Shown here: positions 46,071-54,838 of the stretch, piece by piece
Layout of the letters: each line of letters starts with the position of its first letter
How positions within the stretch are numbered: position 1 is the stretch's first letter
Assembly: GCF_050279675.1 (NCBI RefSeq)
Contig: NZ_JBNNUK010000001.1
Location: 248,001 to 312,000, forward strand
Reading direction: 5' to 3'
Origin: Viridibacillus sp050279675
GTDB lineage: Bacteria > Bacillota > Bacilli > Bacillales_A > Planococcaceae
DNA: 64,000 nt
Notes under the pieces: model-generated
Told to the model about the DNA's origin: nothing
Databases searched by the model: none
The model's input: only the letters and a program-made list of their open reading frames with translations
Made by a program: the position numbers and the translations under genes

Positions 46071-46525
46071 TGAATCAAAAAGATTATGAGCAATTACAAA
46101 CGAAACTATCTCCTAAAACGCCTATTGCCAAAAATGTACTAAAAGCTTTTTTAGTGGGAGGTATTATTTGTGCAATCGGACAAGCCATTTCTTTTTTCTA
46201 TATTATGAATTTTGATTTTACAGAGCGTACAGCAGGTAATCCAACGGTAGCAACAATGATTTTCATTTCATTATTACTGACTGGATTTGGACTTTATAAA
46301 AAGCTTGGACAATTTGCAGGAGCAGGGTCAGCAGTACCAGTTACCGGCTTTGGTAATGCAGTTATTTCAGCAGCTATTGAACACAAGACAGAAGGCTTAG
46401 TACTCGGAGTTGGTGGGAATATTTTCAAATTAGCGGGTTCTGTTATTGTATTCGGAGTTGTATCTGCCTTTTTTGTAGCACTTGTTAAATTAATTTTAGT
46501 AACGATTGGAGTGACTCAATGGTGA
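46070..46525 (+). CDS. spoVAC: Stage V sporulation protein AC
   Basis: A 151-residue membrane protein with SpoVAC motifs GIICAIGQAISFFY and LGQFAGAGSAVPVTGFGNAV. SpoVAC is a mechanosensitive channel for Ca-dipicolinate in the spore inner membrane. It starts within the lipoprotein stop (TGATG) and overlaps spoVAD by 7 bp. Confidence 0.94.
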   Translation: MNQKDYEQLQTKLSPKTPIAKNVLKAFLVGGIICAIGQAISFFYIMNFDFTERTAGNPTVATMIFISLLLTGFGLYKKLGQFAGAGSAVPVTGFGNAVISAAIEHKTEGLVLGVGGNIFKLAGSVIVFGVVSAFFVALVKLILVTIGVTQW

Positions 46526-47529
46526 TGGATAAAGGTGTAATTTATTTTCCATCTAAGCCGTCCATTTTAGCAGCAGGAGTGGTAGTTGGACCATTGGAGA
46601 AGAGAAGTGTTTTTGCGCAAAATTTCGATTTAGTACTAGATGATGAAAGGGCAGATCAAAAAACAAATGAGCAAGGACATCAACATTTGATTGAAGAAGC
46701 TGCACAAATAGCATTACAAAAAAAGAAGTTGACTAAGGATGCTGTAGATTTTTTTATAGGTGGAGATTTAGTTAGTCAGATGACGCCGACGAATTTTGCT
46801 GCTGCTACTATTGGAAGCCCGTTTATCGGCATGTACTCAGCGTGTGCTACATCAACCTCAGCCGTTATTATCGCTAGCTTACTAACGGAGCTAGGTGGTA
46901 GCCATTATGCAATCGCTGGGGCTGCAAGTCAGCATAATGCGATTGAAAGGCAATTCCGATATCCTGTCGATTATGGAGGTCAAAAACCAGCAACTGCACA
47001 ATGGACTGTAACTGCTGCAGGTTATGTTCTAATTGGTAAGCATCAAGAAGGCGAACCTTGTATTGAGGCTGCGACTTTCGGAAAAGTAGCGGATTTTCAA
47101 CAATCCGATCCATTTCATATGGGGGCAGCAATGGCACCTGCAGCATTTTCAACTATTAAACAACATTTAAAGGGTAGAGGACAAACAGTGCAGGATTACG
47201 ATGTTATTATGACTGGTGATTTGGGAAAAGTGGGCTTGCCCATTTTAAAAGAAATGCTAAGACAATCTGGTTTTACGACAAAACAGTTAGAAACAATTCG
47301 CGATGGCGGTGCTGAATATTACGGAGATAATCCATTGTTTTTAGCTGGTGCAAGTGGGGCGGGTTGCTCCGCATCTGTGTTTTTTGGCGAAATATTAGCA
47401 GAGCTAAAAAGCGGACGGATGAAGCGAGTGCTATTAGTAGCGACAGGTGCTCTCTTGTCACAATTATCTGTGCAACAAAATCAATCGATTCCAACCGTTG
47501 CACATGCAATCGAAGTAACGATGAAATGA
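46519..47529 (+). CDS. spoVAD: Stage V sporulation protein AD
   Basis: A 336-residue thiolase-fold protein that binds dipicolinic acid during its uptake into the forespore. IGSPFIGMYSACATSTSA holds the conserved Cys, and GGQKPATAQWTVTAAGY and FLAGASGAGCSASV follow. It overlaps spoVAC; GGAG lies eight bases before the ATG. Confidence 0.95.
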   Translation: MVMDKGVIYFPSKPSILAAGVVVGPLEKRSVFAQNFDLVLDDERADQKTNEQGHQHLIEEAAQIALQKKKLTKDAVDFFIGGDLVSQMTPTNFAAATIGSPFIGMYSACATSTSAVIIASLLTELGGSHYAIAGAASQHNAIERQFRYPVDYGGQKPATAQWTVTAAGYVLIGKHQEGEPCIEAATFGKVADFQQSDPFHMGAAMAPAAFSTIKQHLKGRGQTVQDYDVIMTGDLGKVGLPILKEMLRQSGFTTKQLETIRDGGAEYYGDNPLFLAGASGAGCSASVFFGEILAELKSGRMKRVLLVATGALLSQLSVQQNQSIPTVAHAIEVTMK

Positions 47530-47538
47530 GGGAATAAA

Positions 47539-47904
47539 ATGTTTACTTCTTTTATAATCGCATTTATTGTTGGCGGATTAATTTGTGTAATTGGTCAACT
47601 GCTGATGGATGTCGGTAAATTAACACCTGCACATACATTAGCCATATTAGTTGTCACAGGCGCAATTTTAGATGGCTTTGGCTTATATGAACCGCTTATC
47701 GATTTTGCTGGTGCAGGTGCAACAATCCCTATTACGTCATTTGGTAACTCTTTGACACACGGTGCTTTAGCAGAAGCTGAAAAGCATGGTTGGATTGGAG
47801 TTTTAACGGGGATGTTTGAAGTGACGAGTTCGGGTATTAGTGCGGCCATCATATTTGGATTTATAGGAGCTTTAATTTTTCGATCAAAAGGAAATATCGA
47901 CTAG
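47539..47904 (+). CDS. spoVAE: Stage V sporulation protein AE (AEb type)
   Basis: A 121-residue membrane protein similar to SpoVAC: GGLICVIGQLLMDVGKLTPAH and FAGAGATIPITSFGNSLTHG. It is the third channel component with SpoVAC and SpoVAD. No spoVAA, spoVAB, spoVAEa or spoVAF follows, so the unit is the reduced form. Confidence 0.93.
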   Translation: MFTSFIIAFIVGGLICVIGQLLMDVGKLTPAHTLAILVVTGAILDGFGLYEPLIDFAGAGATIPITSFGNSLTHGALAEAEKHGWIGVLTGMFEVTSSGISAAIIFGFIGALIFRSKGNID

Positions 47905-47970
47905 TTCAAACGCCCTCTTCTTTCTGTAAACCGTTGCATACAATACGGTGAGAGAGAGGAGGGATTTCTT

Positions 47971-48129
47971 ATGTCAGGATTCTCAGGTTATGGTTACGGC
48001 TACGGCGGTGGCTTCGGTGGCGGAAACGAATGCTACTATGGCGGTCATAGCGGCAATGGTTCAACGTTTATTCTAATCGTTGTTCTATTCATCTTGTTGA
48101 TTATTGTTGGCGCAAGCTTTATGGGTTAA
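47971..48129 (+). CDS. YjcZ-family Gly/Tyr-rich sporulation membrane protein
   Basis: A 52-residue protein: residues 1-30 are a Gly/Tyr-rich head (GYGYGYGGGFGGGNECYYGG) and 32-50 a hydrophobic helix ending GASFMG. This is the YjcZ/YrhO sporulation family. GAGAGGAGGG precedes the ATG. CATACAATA at 47937-47945 resembles the -10 of mother-cell sigma factors E and K. It precedes spoVIF by 15 bp. Confidence 0.88.
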   Translation: MSGFSGYGYGYGGGFGGGNECYYGGHSGNGSTFILIVVLFILLIIVGASFMG

Positions 48130-48144
48130 TAAGGGGGGACTTAA

Positions 48145-48390
48145 ATGCAAAGCTCATTCTTTCGAAAAATTGAAGGAAAAACTGGCGTACCAATGGAAGA
48201 TGTACTTGCATTAGCAAATGCTATTCAATATGCAGATTTTCAAGACGAACGCCAAATTCGAAAAATCATTCGTAAAGTATCTCAACTAGCAAATAAACCA
48301 GTAACAAAAGAGCTAGAAGAAAAAATCGTCGCATCTATCTTAAAAGATGGTAATTCTTTAGATTTGAATAAAATTCAAAAAATGTTATAG
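48145..48390 (+). CDS. spoVIF: Stage VI sporulation protein F
   Basis: An 81-residue protein with SSFFRKIEGKTGVPMEDV and IRKVSQLANKPV, as in B. subtilis SpoVIF (YjcC), which controls late coat assembly with GerE. AAGGGGGG precedes the ATG. It sits in the CotO-CotZ neighbourhood, as in B. subtilis. Confidence 0.88.
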   Translation: MQSSFFRKIEGKTGVPMEDVLALANAIQYADFQDERQIRKIIRKVSQLANKPVTKELEEKIVASILKDGNSLDLNKIQKML

Positions 48391-48475
48391 CATACAATAA
48401 TATTCTCAGTAATATACTAACTTTAATCGAAGATATGTCTTTGCAGGTAAAGTTATAATATAGGAGGGAATTTTG

Positions 48476-48790
48476 ATGGGCTACATTCTACCAGTTCAGC
48501 CATTACAAGCAACGCAATATGCAGAACGTATGAACATGAAATCATATAATTATGCTCATGTTAATACAATTGCAAAAGTAAAAAAGCAATCTCATTTTGA
48601 ACGTGAGCTTGATATGCGTGCTGAACTTACTGAAATGCAATTGAACAATGAAAAAAACAAAAATCGTGGGAACTCCCTTCAAGTCCATCAACAATTCATC
48701 CATCCTAACCCAGCAGAGTTACCAAAATTTGAACTAAAGGTTACTGATAGAGGTAAATATTATAGTAAATATGTTTTAAAAATACTATAG
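48476..48790 (+). CDS. Conserved-looking hypothetical protein
   Basis: A 104-residue soluble protein of mixed charge, not recognised. It opens with GYILPVQPLQATQYAERMN; the centre is charged (KKQSHFERELDMRAELTEMQ). No domain or signal peptide is seen. A very good ribosome binding site, TAGGAGGGA, precedes the ATG at 48476, and a strong terminator follows. It lies between spoVIF and yjcF, so a sporulation link is possible but unproven. Confidence 0.7.
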   Translation: MGYILPVQPLQATQYAERMNMKSYNYAHVNTIAKVKKQSHFERELDMRAELTEMQLNNEKNKNRGNSLQVHQQFIHPNPAELPKFELKVTDRGKYYSKYVLKIL

Positions 48791-48820
48791 ACGATTATCA
48801 TACGGTACTTCGAAAATAAA

Positions 48821-48871
48821 AAGGAGCCAATCCATGGTTGAGTTTACAATCAACCGTGGTTGGCTCTTTTT
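48821..48871 (+). terminator. Terminator after the hypothetical gene
   Basis: GAGCCAA and TTGGCTC close a long hairpin with an inner GGTTGA/TCAACC stem, then TTTTT. Confidence 0.9.
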
Positions 48872-48968
48872 GTGGTAGAAATTAGGTAGATAGATTATTA
48901 ATTAAAACATTTACACTAGAAAGTCCACAAATCCAATGAAAAAGAGATGAAAGTATCAATGAATAAAT

Positions 48969-49010
48969 AAAAAAGCTACTAAAACGTGGATTATTCAGCG
49001 TTTTAGCAAC
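48969..49010 (-). terminator. Terminator of yjcH-yjcG-yjcF (minus strand)
   Basis: Minus strand: TTGCTAAAACG, loop, CGTTTTAGTAG, then CTTTTTT. Confidence 0.85.
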
Positions 49011-49016
49011 TTAATA

Positions 49017-49445
49017 TTAGAATTCCTTTTCCATTGCGCGATATGGAATGCCAGAATCCAAAAATTCAGGTGATGTAATAATATAATTTTGTTTTTCGTA
49101 GAAAGGAATAGCATGTGTTTGAGCATTTAACTTCACTTTTGCTAATTGATGACCTTTAGCGTATTTTTCTAAGTGTGTCATCATTAAAACACCAATTTGC
49201 TTTCTTCGAAAATCAGGTAATACACAAACACGGTCTACTTTAGCGATATTACCGTCGACTATTCGTACTCTGCCTGCTGCAATCGGTTCTTCGCCATTGT
49301 ATGCTACGAAATGTGTTGCGTCTTTGTCGTATTCATCTTTTTCTAAAGGTAGAGGAACACCCTGCTCTTTAACGAAGACTTCCTCCCGAACAAAGAAAGC
49401 GTCTCGTAATTCCTTCTCTGTCTCAACAATTTTAGCAAAAACCAA
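49017..49445 (-). CDS. yjcF: GNAT-family acetyltransferase YjcF
   Basis: A 142-residue N-acetyltransferase: FFVREEVFVKEQGVP at the front and the acetyl-CoA motif VLPDFRRKQIGVLMM. The TTG start follows GGAG inside the end of yjcG (4 bp away). It matches B. subtilis YjcF in size and position. Substrate unknown. Confidence 0.85.
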   Translation of the reverse strand: MVFAKIVETEKELRDAFFVREEVFVKEQGVPLPLEKDEYDKDATHFVAYNGEEPIAAGRVRIVDGNIAKVDRVCVLPDFRRKQIGVLMMTHLEKYAKGHQLAKVKLNAQTHAIPFYEKQNYIITSPEFLDSGIPYRAMEKEF

Positions 49446-49448
49446 TAA

Positions 49449-49964
49449 TTACTCCGCTCCAGACAGTCGGAAAGTTTCGTAAACCGTCCAAGAACCGTCT
49501 TCTAACTGATAAAGTAAATGAATACGATCAATAACTTCTTCGGAATAAACGTCTGTCATGCGTAGCTGACCATAAATATCATCATGTTCACCTGAGGACA
49601 TTTCTTGTGCAATGGTAATATGTGGCACAAATTTATATTCTGGTTCTTCTCCGAATGATTTAGCATGCAATGCATCATGTAATTTTTGAAGCTGTTCTGT
49701 TGCTTCCACTTTTAGATAGATAGCATTGTTCACTGGCGCAAATGAACTTACTTTTGATACGTGAATTGAAAGCGGTTTAAATTGTTTACTAATTTCTTGG
49801 AGCATACTAGTAACTTCGTTCACTTTTGAGTCATCTACTTCAAAAGCACTTTTTAAAGTAATATGAGGTGTGATTTTAGAAAAATGCGTGTCATATCTTT
49901 TTCTATATGAATTCGCAAAATCTTGTAGTTTCTTAGATGGAAATGCAACGATACCGTATTTCAT
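49449..49964 (-). CDS. yjcG: YjcG-like 2H phosphoesterase
   Basis: A 171-residue protein (same length as B. subtilis YjcG) with two HxT motifs, HITLKSAF at His34 and HITIAQEM near 117, the catalytic pairs of the 2H (LigT-like) superfamily. Relatives act on cyclic phosphates or 2',5' bonds of RNA. It is followed by yjcF in the same operon. Confidence 0.88.
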   Translation of the reverse strand: MKYGIVAFPSKKLQDFANSYRKRYDTHFSKITPHITLKSAFEVDDSKVNEVTSMLQEISKQFKPLSIHVSKVSSFAPVNNAIYLKVEATEQLQKLHDALHAKSFGEEPEYKFVPHITIAQEMSSGEHDDIYGQLRMTDVYSEEVIDRIHLLYQLEDGSWTVYETFRLSGAE

Positions 49965-50051
49965 TATTCCGTCCCCCCTAAGTAGTTTTATATAGCTTTT
50001 CTTAATTTTCAGTATAACAGAAAAAAGATAATATTCATTGTGAAATACATG

Positions 50052-50774
50052 TTAAATGGTAAAGTTTTGTTTTATGACACGTTTTAAGTCAGGTTGCCAA
50101 AATTTCCATGAGTGATTTCCTTCGAATTCATCGTAGAAAGTAGAAAAGCCTTTGTTGACTATCAACTCATGTAATGCGCGATTAGGTGTAAGAAAATCCT
50201 TAATGCTCTTATCCATAGTTACTACTTCATGTTCTTTTGTACCAATAACGTGATAGATTGAAAAAGCATGAACATCTTGTACCTGCTGCACTTTTTCTAA
50301 AACATTATCATTTACTAGAGGTGATTGCATTAATACTTTACCAAAAATATTCGGATATTGGATGGCTGCTAGTAAAGATACTGTCGCAGCCTGCGAATCT
50401 CCAATCAATGCACGACCCATCCCCATTTGATATGTAGAGTAGTGCTCATCAATATAAGGAACAAGTTCATGTGCTAAAAAGCGTAAGTAAGCTTCATGCT
50501 TTTCTCCATTTGGCAAATATTTTTGTCGTCGATCCTCTACACTTTTATAAGGTACACCAACAATTATTAAATTTTCGATATCGCCTTGCTCCAAATAGTC
50601 ATCTACTACTCGAGAGATTCGGCCTAGTTGAAAATAATCTTTACCATCAGATGCGATTAACACTGAGTATTTATAAAGTGGTGAATAGTTTGCAGGTAAG
50701 TAAACTAATAGATGGATTTCTTCTTGTAAGGATTCACTGAAAAAATCTATATCTGTGATGGTGCCACGATCCAA
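50052..50774 (-). CDS. yjcH: YjcH-like esterase (esterase D/enterochelin esterase type)
   Basis: A 240-residue alpha/beta hydrolase, the same length as B. subtilis YjcH. The nucleophile elbow is ALIGDSQAATVSLLAA and the C-terminal His is in EGNHSWKFW. The start is TTG at 50774, eight bases after AAGGAG; the frame extends upstream but only over hydrophobic Tyr-rich codons without a ribosome binding site. Substrate unknown. Confidence 0.85.
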   Translation of the reverse strand: MDRGTITDIDFFSESLQEEIHLLVYLPANYSPLYKYSVLIASDGKDYFQLGRISRVVDDYLEQGDIENLIIVGVPYKSVEDRRQKYLPNGEKHEAYLRFLAHELVPYIDEHYSTYQMGMGRALIGDSQAATVSLLAAIQYPNIFGKVLMQSPLVNDNVLEKVQQVQDVHAFSIYHVIGTKEHEVVTMDKSIKDFLTPNRALHELIVNKGFSTFYDEFEGNHSWKFWQPDLKRVIKQNFTI

Positions 50775-50878
50775 AGCTATCACTCCTTCAGTTTTCTGTA
50801 CGGAAATTGTAACATATAAGAAAGTAAAGGTATAATAGTAATAATAAAGGACCATAAATTTTGAAATGAGGATGAGTC

Positions 50879-51439
50879 ATGTATAACAAAAAACTTCAAG
50901 TTTCATCAGAAGTAGTAGCTAAAGCGGCGCGTGATGCATTAGAACGTCGCGGTGTTACATTAAAGGATATTGCGGAAATTGTGTATGAAATGCAATTTGC
51001 ATATAATGAAGGCCTATCTCTTGATCATTGTATTGAATCGGTTGATAAAGTACTGTATAAACGTGAAATTCAACATGCAATTTTAGTAGGGATTGAGCTA
51101 GATGAATTAGCAGAGAAAAAGTTGCTGTCAGCGCCACTACAACAATTAGTTGAATCCGATGAAGGATTATTTGGAGTTGATGAGACAATCGCTTTAGGAG
51201 CAGTATTTACTTACGGTAGTATTGCTGTAACAACTTTTGGACATTTAGATAAACAGAAAATCGGAATAATACAGCAACTTGATACAAAAGCAGGTGAAGG
51301 TATTCACACATTCCTAGATGATTTAGTAGGAAGCATTGCTGCATCTGCTGCATCACGTCTTGCTCACCGTATTCGTGATTTAGAAGAGCAAGGAAAATCA
51401 ATCAAAGATATTAAACCATACGGTACTACAACAGATTAA
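50879..51439 (+). CDS. Phosphatidylglycerophosphatase A-family protein (YutG-like)
   Basis: A 186-residue protein whose C-terminal two thirds resemble PgpA/YutG: GVDETIALGAVFTYGSIAVTT, then DDLVGSIAASAASRLAHRI. The N-terminal part, DIAEIVYEMQFAYNEGLS, is usual for the soluble Bacillus version. It may dephosphorylate phosphatidylglycerophosphate, though Firmicute members are poorly tested. Confidence 0.75.
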   Translation: MYNKKLQVSSEVVAKAARDALERRGVTLKDIAEIVYEMQFAYNEGLSLDHCIESVDKVLYKREIQHAILVGIELDELAEKKLLSAPLQQLVESDEGLFGVDETIALGAVFTYGSIAVTTFGHLDKQKIGIIQQLDTKAGEGIHTFLDDLVGSIAASAASRLAHRIRDLEEQGKSIKDIKPYGTTTD

Positions 51440-51452
51440 TATTCATCTAGTA

Positions 51453-51487
51453 ATAGCCCAGCCCTCTACCGAAGACTGGGTATTTTT
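51453..51487 (+). terminator. Terminator after the pgpA-like gene
   Basis: ATAGCCCAG pairs with CTGGGTAT, then TTTT. Stem moderate. Confidence 0.6.
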
Positions 51488-51553
51488 ATGCTTTAAATGC
51501 TGAAAGTAAGCCGATAACTAATAGTTTATGTTAAGATTACGATGGTGATGACA

Positions 51554-52306
51554 ATGAAAAAATGGGGACTCCTTTTAATCGGCTGTCTAGTATTTATGCT
51601 ACAAGCATGTACAGAAGCTACAGTGACAAAAAAAGATGAATCAGAAAATCGAATCGATGTCGAAGTGGTAAGTATCATGGACGGTGATACGATTAAAGTG
51701 AAATACGACGGAGAAACAAAAAAAGTACGCTATTTATTAGTAGATGCGCCTGAAATGTACCATAAACAATTAGGTGAACAACCATTTGGACGAGAAGCGC
51801 AGGCTCGTAATCGTGAAATATTGAACAACGCAAAGCAAGTTTCAATAGAATTTGATGTTGGTGAACATGAAGATAAATATGGTCGCCTTCTTGCCTATAT
51901 ATATGCGGATGGGAAAAGTGTTCAAGAGCAACTAATCCGTGAAGGTCTTGTACGAGTTGGATATATATATGAACCGAATACTACAAATGTGAAAGCTTAT
52001 GAGAAAATTCAAGATGAAGCTAAAGCATTGAGAAAAGGAATTTGGCAATACGACGGTTATGTAACAAATCGAGGGTTTGATAAATCGGCTGTGAGAAGTG
52101 GGGGCTCTACTGAAGGGCAATCAAATAAATCCGATAGCTCAAATCAATCGAATAAAACAAGTTGCTCTATTAAGGGGAATATAAACAGCAAGGGCAATAA
52201 GCTTTATCATATGCCAAGCTCCAACAATTATGATGTAGTTAAAGAGGAAAAAATGTTTTGTACTGAAAAAGAAGCGGAGCAAGCTGGATTTAAAAAAGCT
52301 AGCTAA
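51554..52306 (+). CDS. yncB: Secreted thermonuclease-like lipoprotein (YncB type)
   Basis: A 250-residue protein: lipoprotein signal with MLQAC (Cys near 18), a staphylococcal-nuclease domain (SIMDGDTIKVKYDG; VRYLLVDAPEMYH; FGREAQARNREIL), a Ser/Asn linker, and a C-terminal Cys-containing module (SCSIKGNINSKGNKLYH; MFCTEKEAEQAGF) common in such nucleases. Active-site Asp, Arg and Glu positions are present. The start may be 51554 or 51542. It degrades extracellular DNA or RNA. Confidence 0.88.
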   Translation: MKKWGLLLIGCLVFMLQACTEATVTKKDESENRIDVEVVSIMDGDTIKVKYDGETKKVRYLLVDAPEMYHKQLGEQPFGREAQARNREILNNAKQVSIEFDVGEHEDKYGRLLAYIYADGKSVQEQLIREGLVRVGYIYEPNTTNVKAYEKIQDEAKALRKGIWQYDGYVTNRGFDKSAVRSGGSTEGQSNKSDSSNQSNKTSCSIKGNINSKGNKLYHMPSSNNYDVVKEEKMFCTEKEAEQAGFKKAS

Positions 52307-52311
52307 AATAT

Positions 52312-52347
52312 AAAAAAGACTTCTCGCAATTGCGAAAAGTCTTTTTT
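52312..52347. terminator. Bidirectional terminator between yncB and the GNAT gene
   Basis: AAAAAAGACTT, TCGCAATTGCGA core, AAGTCTTTTTT: a symmetric hairpin with one mismatch. Confidence 0.9.
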
Positions 52348-52375
52348 ATATTTTTGCTCGGATTTATTATCTTGT

Positions 52376-52918
52376 CTATTTAATAAAATACAATACATTA
52401 TCCGTCGGTTCATACTTTACACCGTAAAGAAGTTCATCTTCGTACGCATGAATATTTTCATATATCCATTTCATATGTCCAAGTATTTCTTCTTCAGCAA
52501 CACCCGTTGGAGCCCAGTAATGAATATCCATTCTCAGTGGCTCGCCTGTCTTTAAATGATGTCTGCAATAACAAATATGTGATGCTAAAATGAAATCGTG
52601 ACGTTTATAGAAGCGTAATCGCTTTTCAGTGTCTTCTTCAGCTTGATCCAGTGATTCTACCTCCAATAAAATTGGTTTGCCATTGCCTTTTAAATGCTCT
52701 AAAATTTTCCCTCCCAATCCTTCACCACGTGCAGAGGAAGAAACAAATAAATAATCGACAAATAAATAATCAGGGTGATCTACATATGTTAATACATATT
52801 TTTCGCCTTCTACCTTTTTATAAATACCTACTTTATCTTTCAATAAAAGTTCTATATGTTGACGTGATTTCATTTCTTCAACGGGAAAATATTCGTTCAG
52901 TTTTCCAAACCAATCCAT
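52376..52918 (-). CDS. GNAT-family acetyltransferase
   Basis: A 180-residue acetyltransferase with the acetyl-CoA loop SSSARGEGLGGKILEHL, then KPILLEVESLD and RLRFYKRHDF. The ATG at 52918 follows AAAGGGG. Substrate unknown. It is convergent with yncB. Confidence 0.82.
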   Translation of the reverse strand: MDWFGKLNEYFPVEEMKSRQHIELLLKDKVGIYKKVEGEKYVLTYVDHPDYLFVDYLFVSSSARGEGLGGKILEHLKGNGKPILLEVESLDQAEEDTEKRLRFYKRHDFILASHICYCRHHLKTGEPLRMDIHYWAPTGVAEEEILGHMKWIYENIHAYEDELLYGVKYEPTDNVLYFIK

Positions 52919-53023
52919 ATGTATAACCCCTTTCGAATTAATTTTATTATGCAATGTATTGTCGTAAAAATAAAACCGAAATACATCAAAAGAGTAAGAT
53001 GTTGTTCAATCTTATGAAGTTCC

Positions 53024-53260
53024 TTGATTGGACTTCCAAATTCAACATATCATTTGGAATTTACCCAACACAAAGATGGTAGCCATTGCTGAGCATTGAC
53101 TAAAGATAATTTAATTGTATTTTATATACCAAATCAACAATAGATTAATACGATTATCGAGAGATTAAGAGAATTTGGCTTTAATGCTGTTCATCCAGAA
53201 AAACTTTATAAGGAAAAGGAAGGTAAGACAATCGAAGACCCTGATGGCTCTGGAGAGTAG
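53024..53260 (+). pseudogene. Remnant of a VOC/glyoxalase-family gene
   Basis: One frame from 53024 reads LIGLPNSTYHLEFTQHKDGS, stop, ALTKDNLIVFYIPNQQ, stop, INTIIERLREFGF, and then GKTIEDPDGSGE with a final stop. This matches the C-terminal half of VOC proteins (YHLEFTQH and TIEDPDG). Two internal stops and the missing N-terminal half show decay. Confidence 0.82.
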
Positions 53261-53326
53261 TGTTTATGCATACAGTCGAAATTTAGTGTGATACTCTAAT
53301 GTAAAGATGGTTTAGGAGGTACTCAC

Positions 53327-53920
53327 ATGACAGAAATTTGTGTGGTAAGACATGGAGAAACAGATTGGAATACAATAGGGAAATTACAAGGTGTAACAGA
53401 TGTACCTCTTAATGACAGAGGAATCCAACAAGCAAAAGAATGTGGTGTTTTTTTCAAAAAAACTAAGTGGGCTGCAATTTATACAAGTCCATTAACAAGA
53501 GCAAAACGTACAGCGGAAATAATTAACGAACAATTACACATACCTCTAATTGAAATTGAAGAGTTTAAAGAACGTTCTTTCGGTGAAGCAGAAGGTATGG
53601 ACATGGAAAAACGTATAAAAGCATTTCCAGATAAACAATATCCAAATCAAGAATCCTTGGACTCAGTGCTTGCAAGGTTACGAAACGGACTTGTTGAAAT
53701 TCATGAGCAGCATCCAAATGATCGAGTCATTCTAGTCGCCCACGGAGCGGTAATTCATGCGCTCTTTACACTACTCGAGAATGGCGATACTTTTCCACAG
53801 GAAGTACGATTAGCAAATGCAGGCGTTAGTTATATCAAGATTCAAGACGATAGATGGTTACTTGGTGAATTCAATCAATCATCACATTTGTCGCAAGTAA
53901 GTGAAACAGGAAAGATTTAA
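53327..53920 (+). CDS. Histidine phosphatase family protein (phosphoglycerate-mutase-like)
   Basis: A 197-residue phosphatase with the RHGE motif at residues 8-11 (phospho-His9), LTRAKRTAEIINE, ERSFGEAEGMD and a second His in VAHGAVIHAL. Most such small Bacillus proteins are broad-specificity or PhoE-like phosphatases rather than glycolytic mutases. AGGAGG precedes the ATG. Confidence 0.9.
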   Translation: MTEICVVRHGETDWNTIGKLQGVTDVPLNDRGIQQAKECGVFFKKTKWAAIYTSPLTRAKRTAEIINEQLHIPLIEIEEFKERSFGEAEGMDMEKRIKAFPDKQYPNQESLDSVLARLRNGLVEIHEQHPNDRVILVAHGAVIHALFTLLENGDTFPQEVRLANAGVSYIKIQDDRWLLGEFNQSSHLSQVSETGKI

Positions 53921-53950
53921 GATGTGTATGATATTATGTACATCTTTTTT
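53919..53950 (+). terminator. Terminator after the histidine phosphatase gene
   Basis: AAGATGT and ACATCTT with a 14-base loop, then a T run; the stem begins in the stop codon. Confidence 0.72.
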
Positions 53951-54838
53951 AATTCTCTTTGAAAATGAGCTAAAATAAGGAGTTTTTTTAAATGAAGGAT
54001 GGTTAACGCCGGTGTCAAGAAAGGGATCAATAATTGATAGGTTCAAAAGGAACGTTATGATCTGTGGTAACAGCTAGTACTTGATGTCTGTAAGTAGTAA
54101 GAGAAGTGAATTAGTAATTGTTAATAAATACAAAAAATAGGGAATAGGCCAAAAAATCAATATTTGAGATTTACATGATTGCTTTTTTTTATGTTGGACA
54201 TACTACTATGAAATGAATTTGTTATAATTCATTTTCAATTTTCCCTACTATCATTAGTTTTTTTACCGTATTCTTTTGGTATTTCTGCGGATTTCCATGG
54301 ATGAGAGAAGCTGTTTGTGGGGTATGTATAATTCAACTGTTTGTCGTGTATTTATCTTTGAAGGTATACAAGAATTCGTTCGAACGTTTAACGATTCTGT
54401 AGTTTTTGAAGTGGGACTCATATTTGTCGTATCGCCAACAACAAAAAGGCTTTCCTTTAGACAATATTCCTCGTTTTGTAAATTGTAAAACCTACATTTT
54501 GTATTAAAATGGTAGGTATTTTGTCGAAAAATAAAACGTTTACAAAGAAGTTCGATATTGACAATGGTATGTTATATTTATCATGGGGTTAAGCCTAGTA
54601 TTTAAGGTCTTTTTTTACAACAGGATGTATATTTTTCGACAATATTCGATAAATGAAACGATGTGATTTTCCACATTGGAACAATTTTTTTGCGAAATTG
54701 TGAACGCTAATGTTACAGGATTGTAAAAGTTGTAATAGAATATGTAAAAATAGCAGATATTCTATTAAATTATTGTTAAGCTAATTTAGCGTTCAGGACA
54801 AATATATGTTTTGACACTAACTTTTTCAGGAGGAATTT
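53951..54838. other. Long intergenic stretch before the DUF47-Pit operon
   Basis: No convincing gene was found in about 890 bp. A frame at 54276-54488 lacks a ribosome binding site and resembles nothing known. A hairpin ACCTACATTTT/AAAATGGTAGGT lies at 54490-54520. TGTTAC or TGTAA elements repeat at 54711, 54722, 54731 and 54743 upstream of the operon. Other reading frames here carry many stops, so decayed coding sequence is possible. Confidence 0.6.

Noticed and set aside
54276..54488. 70-codon plus-strand frame
   Set aside because: No ribosome binding site, unusual composition, no recognisable similarity.
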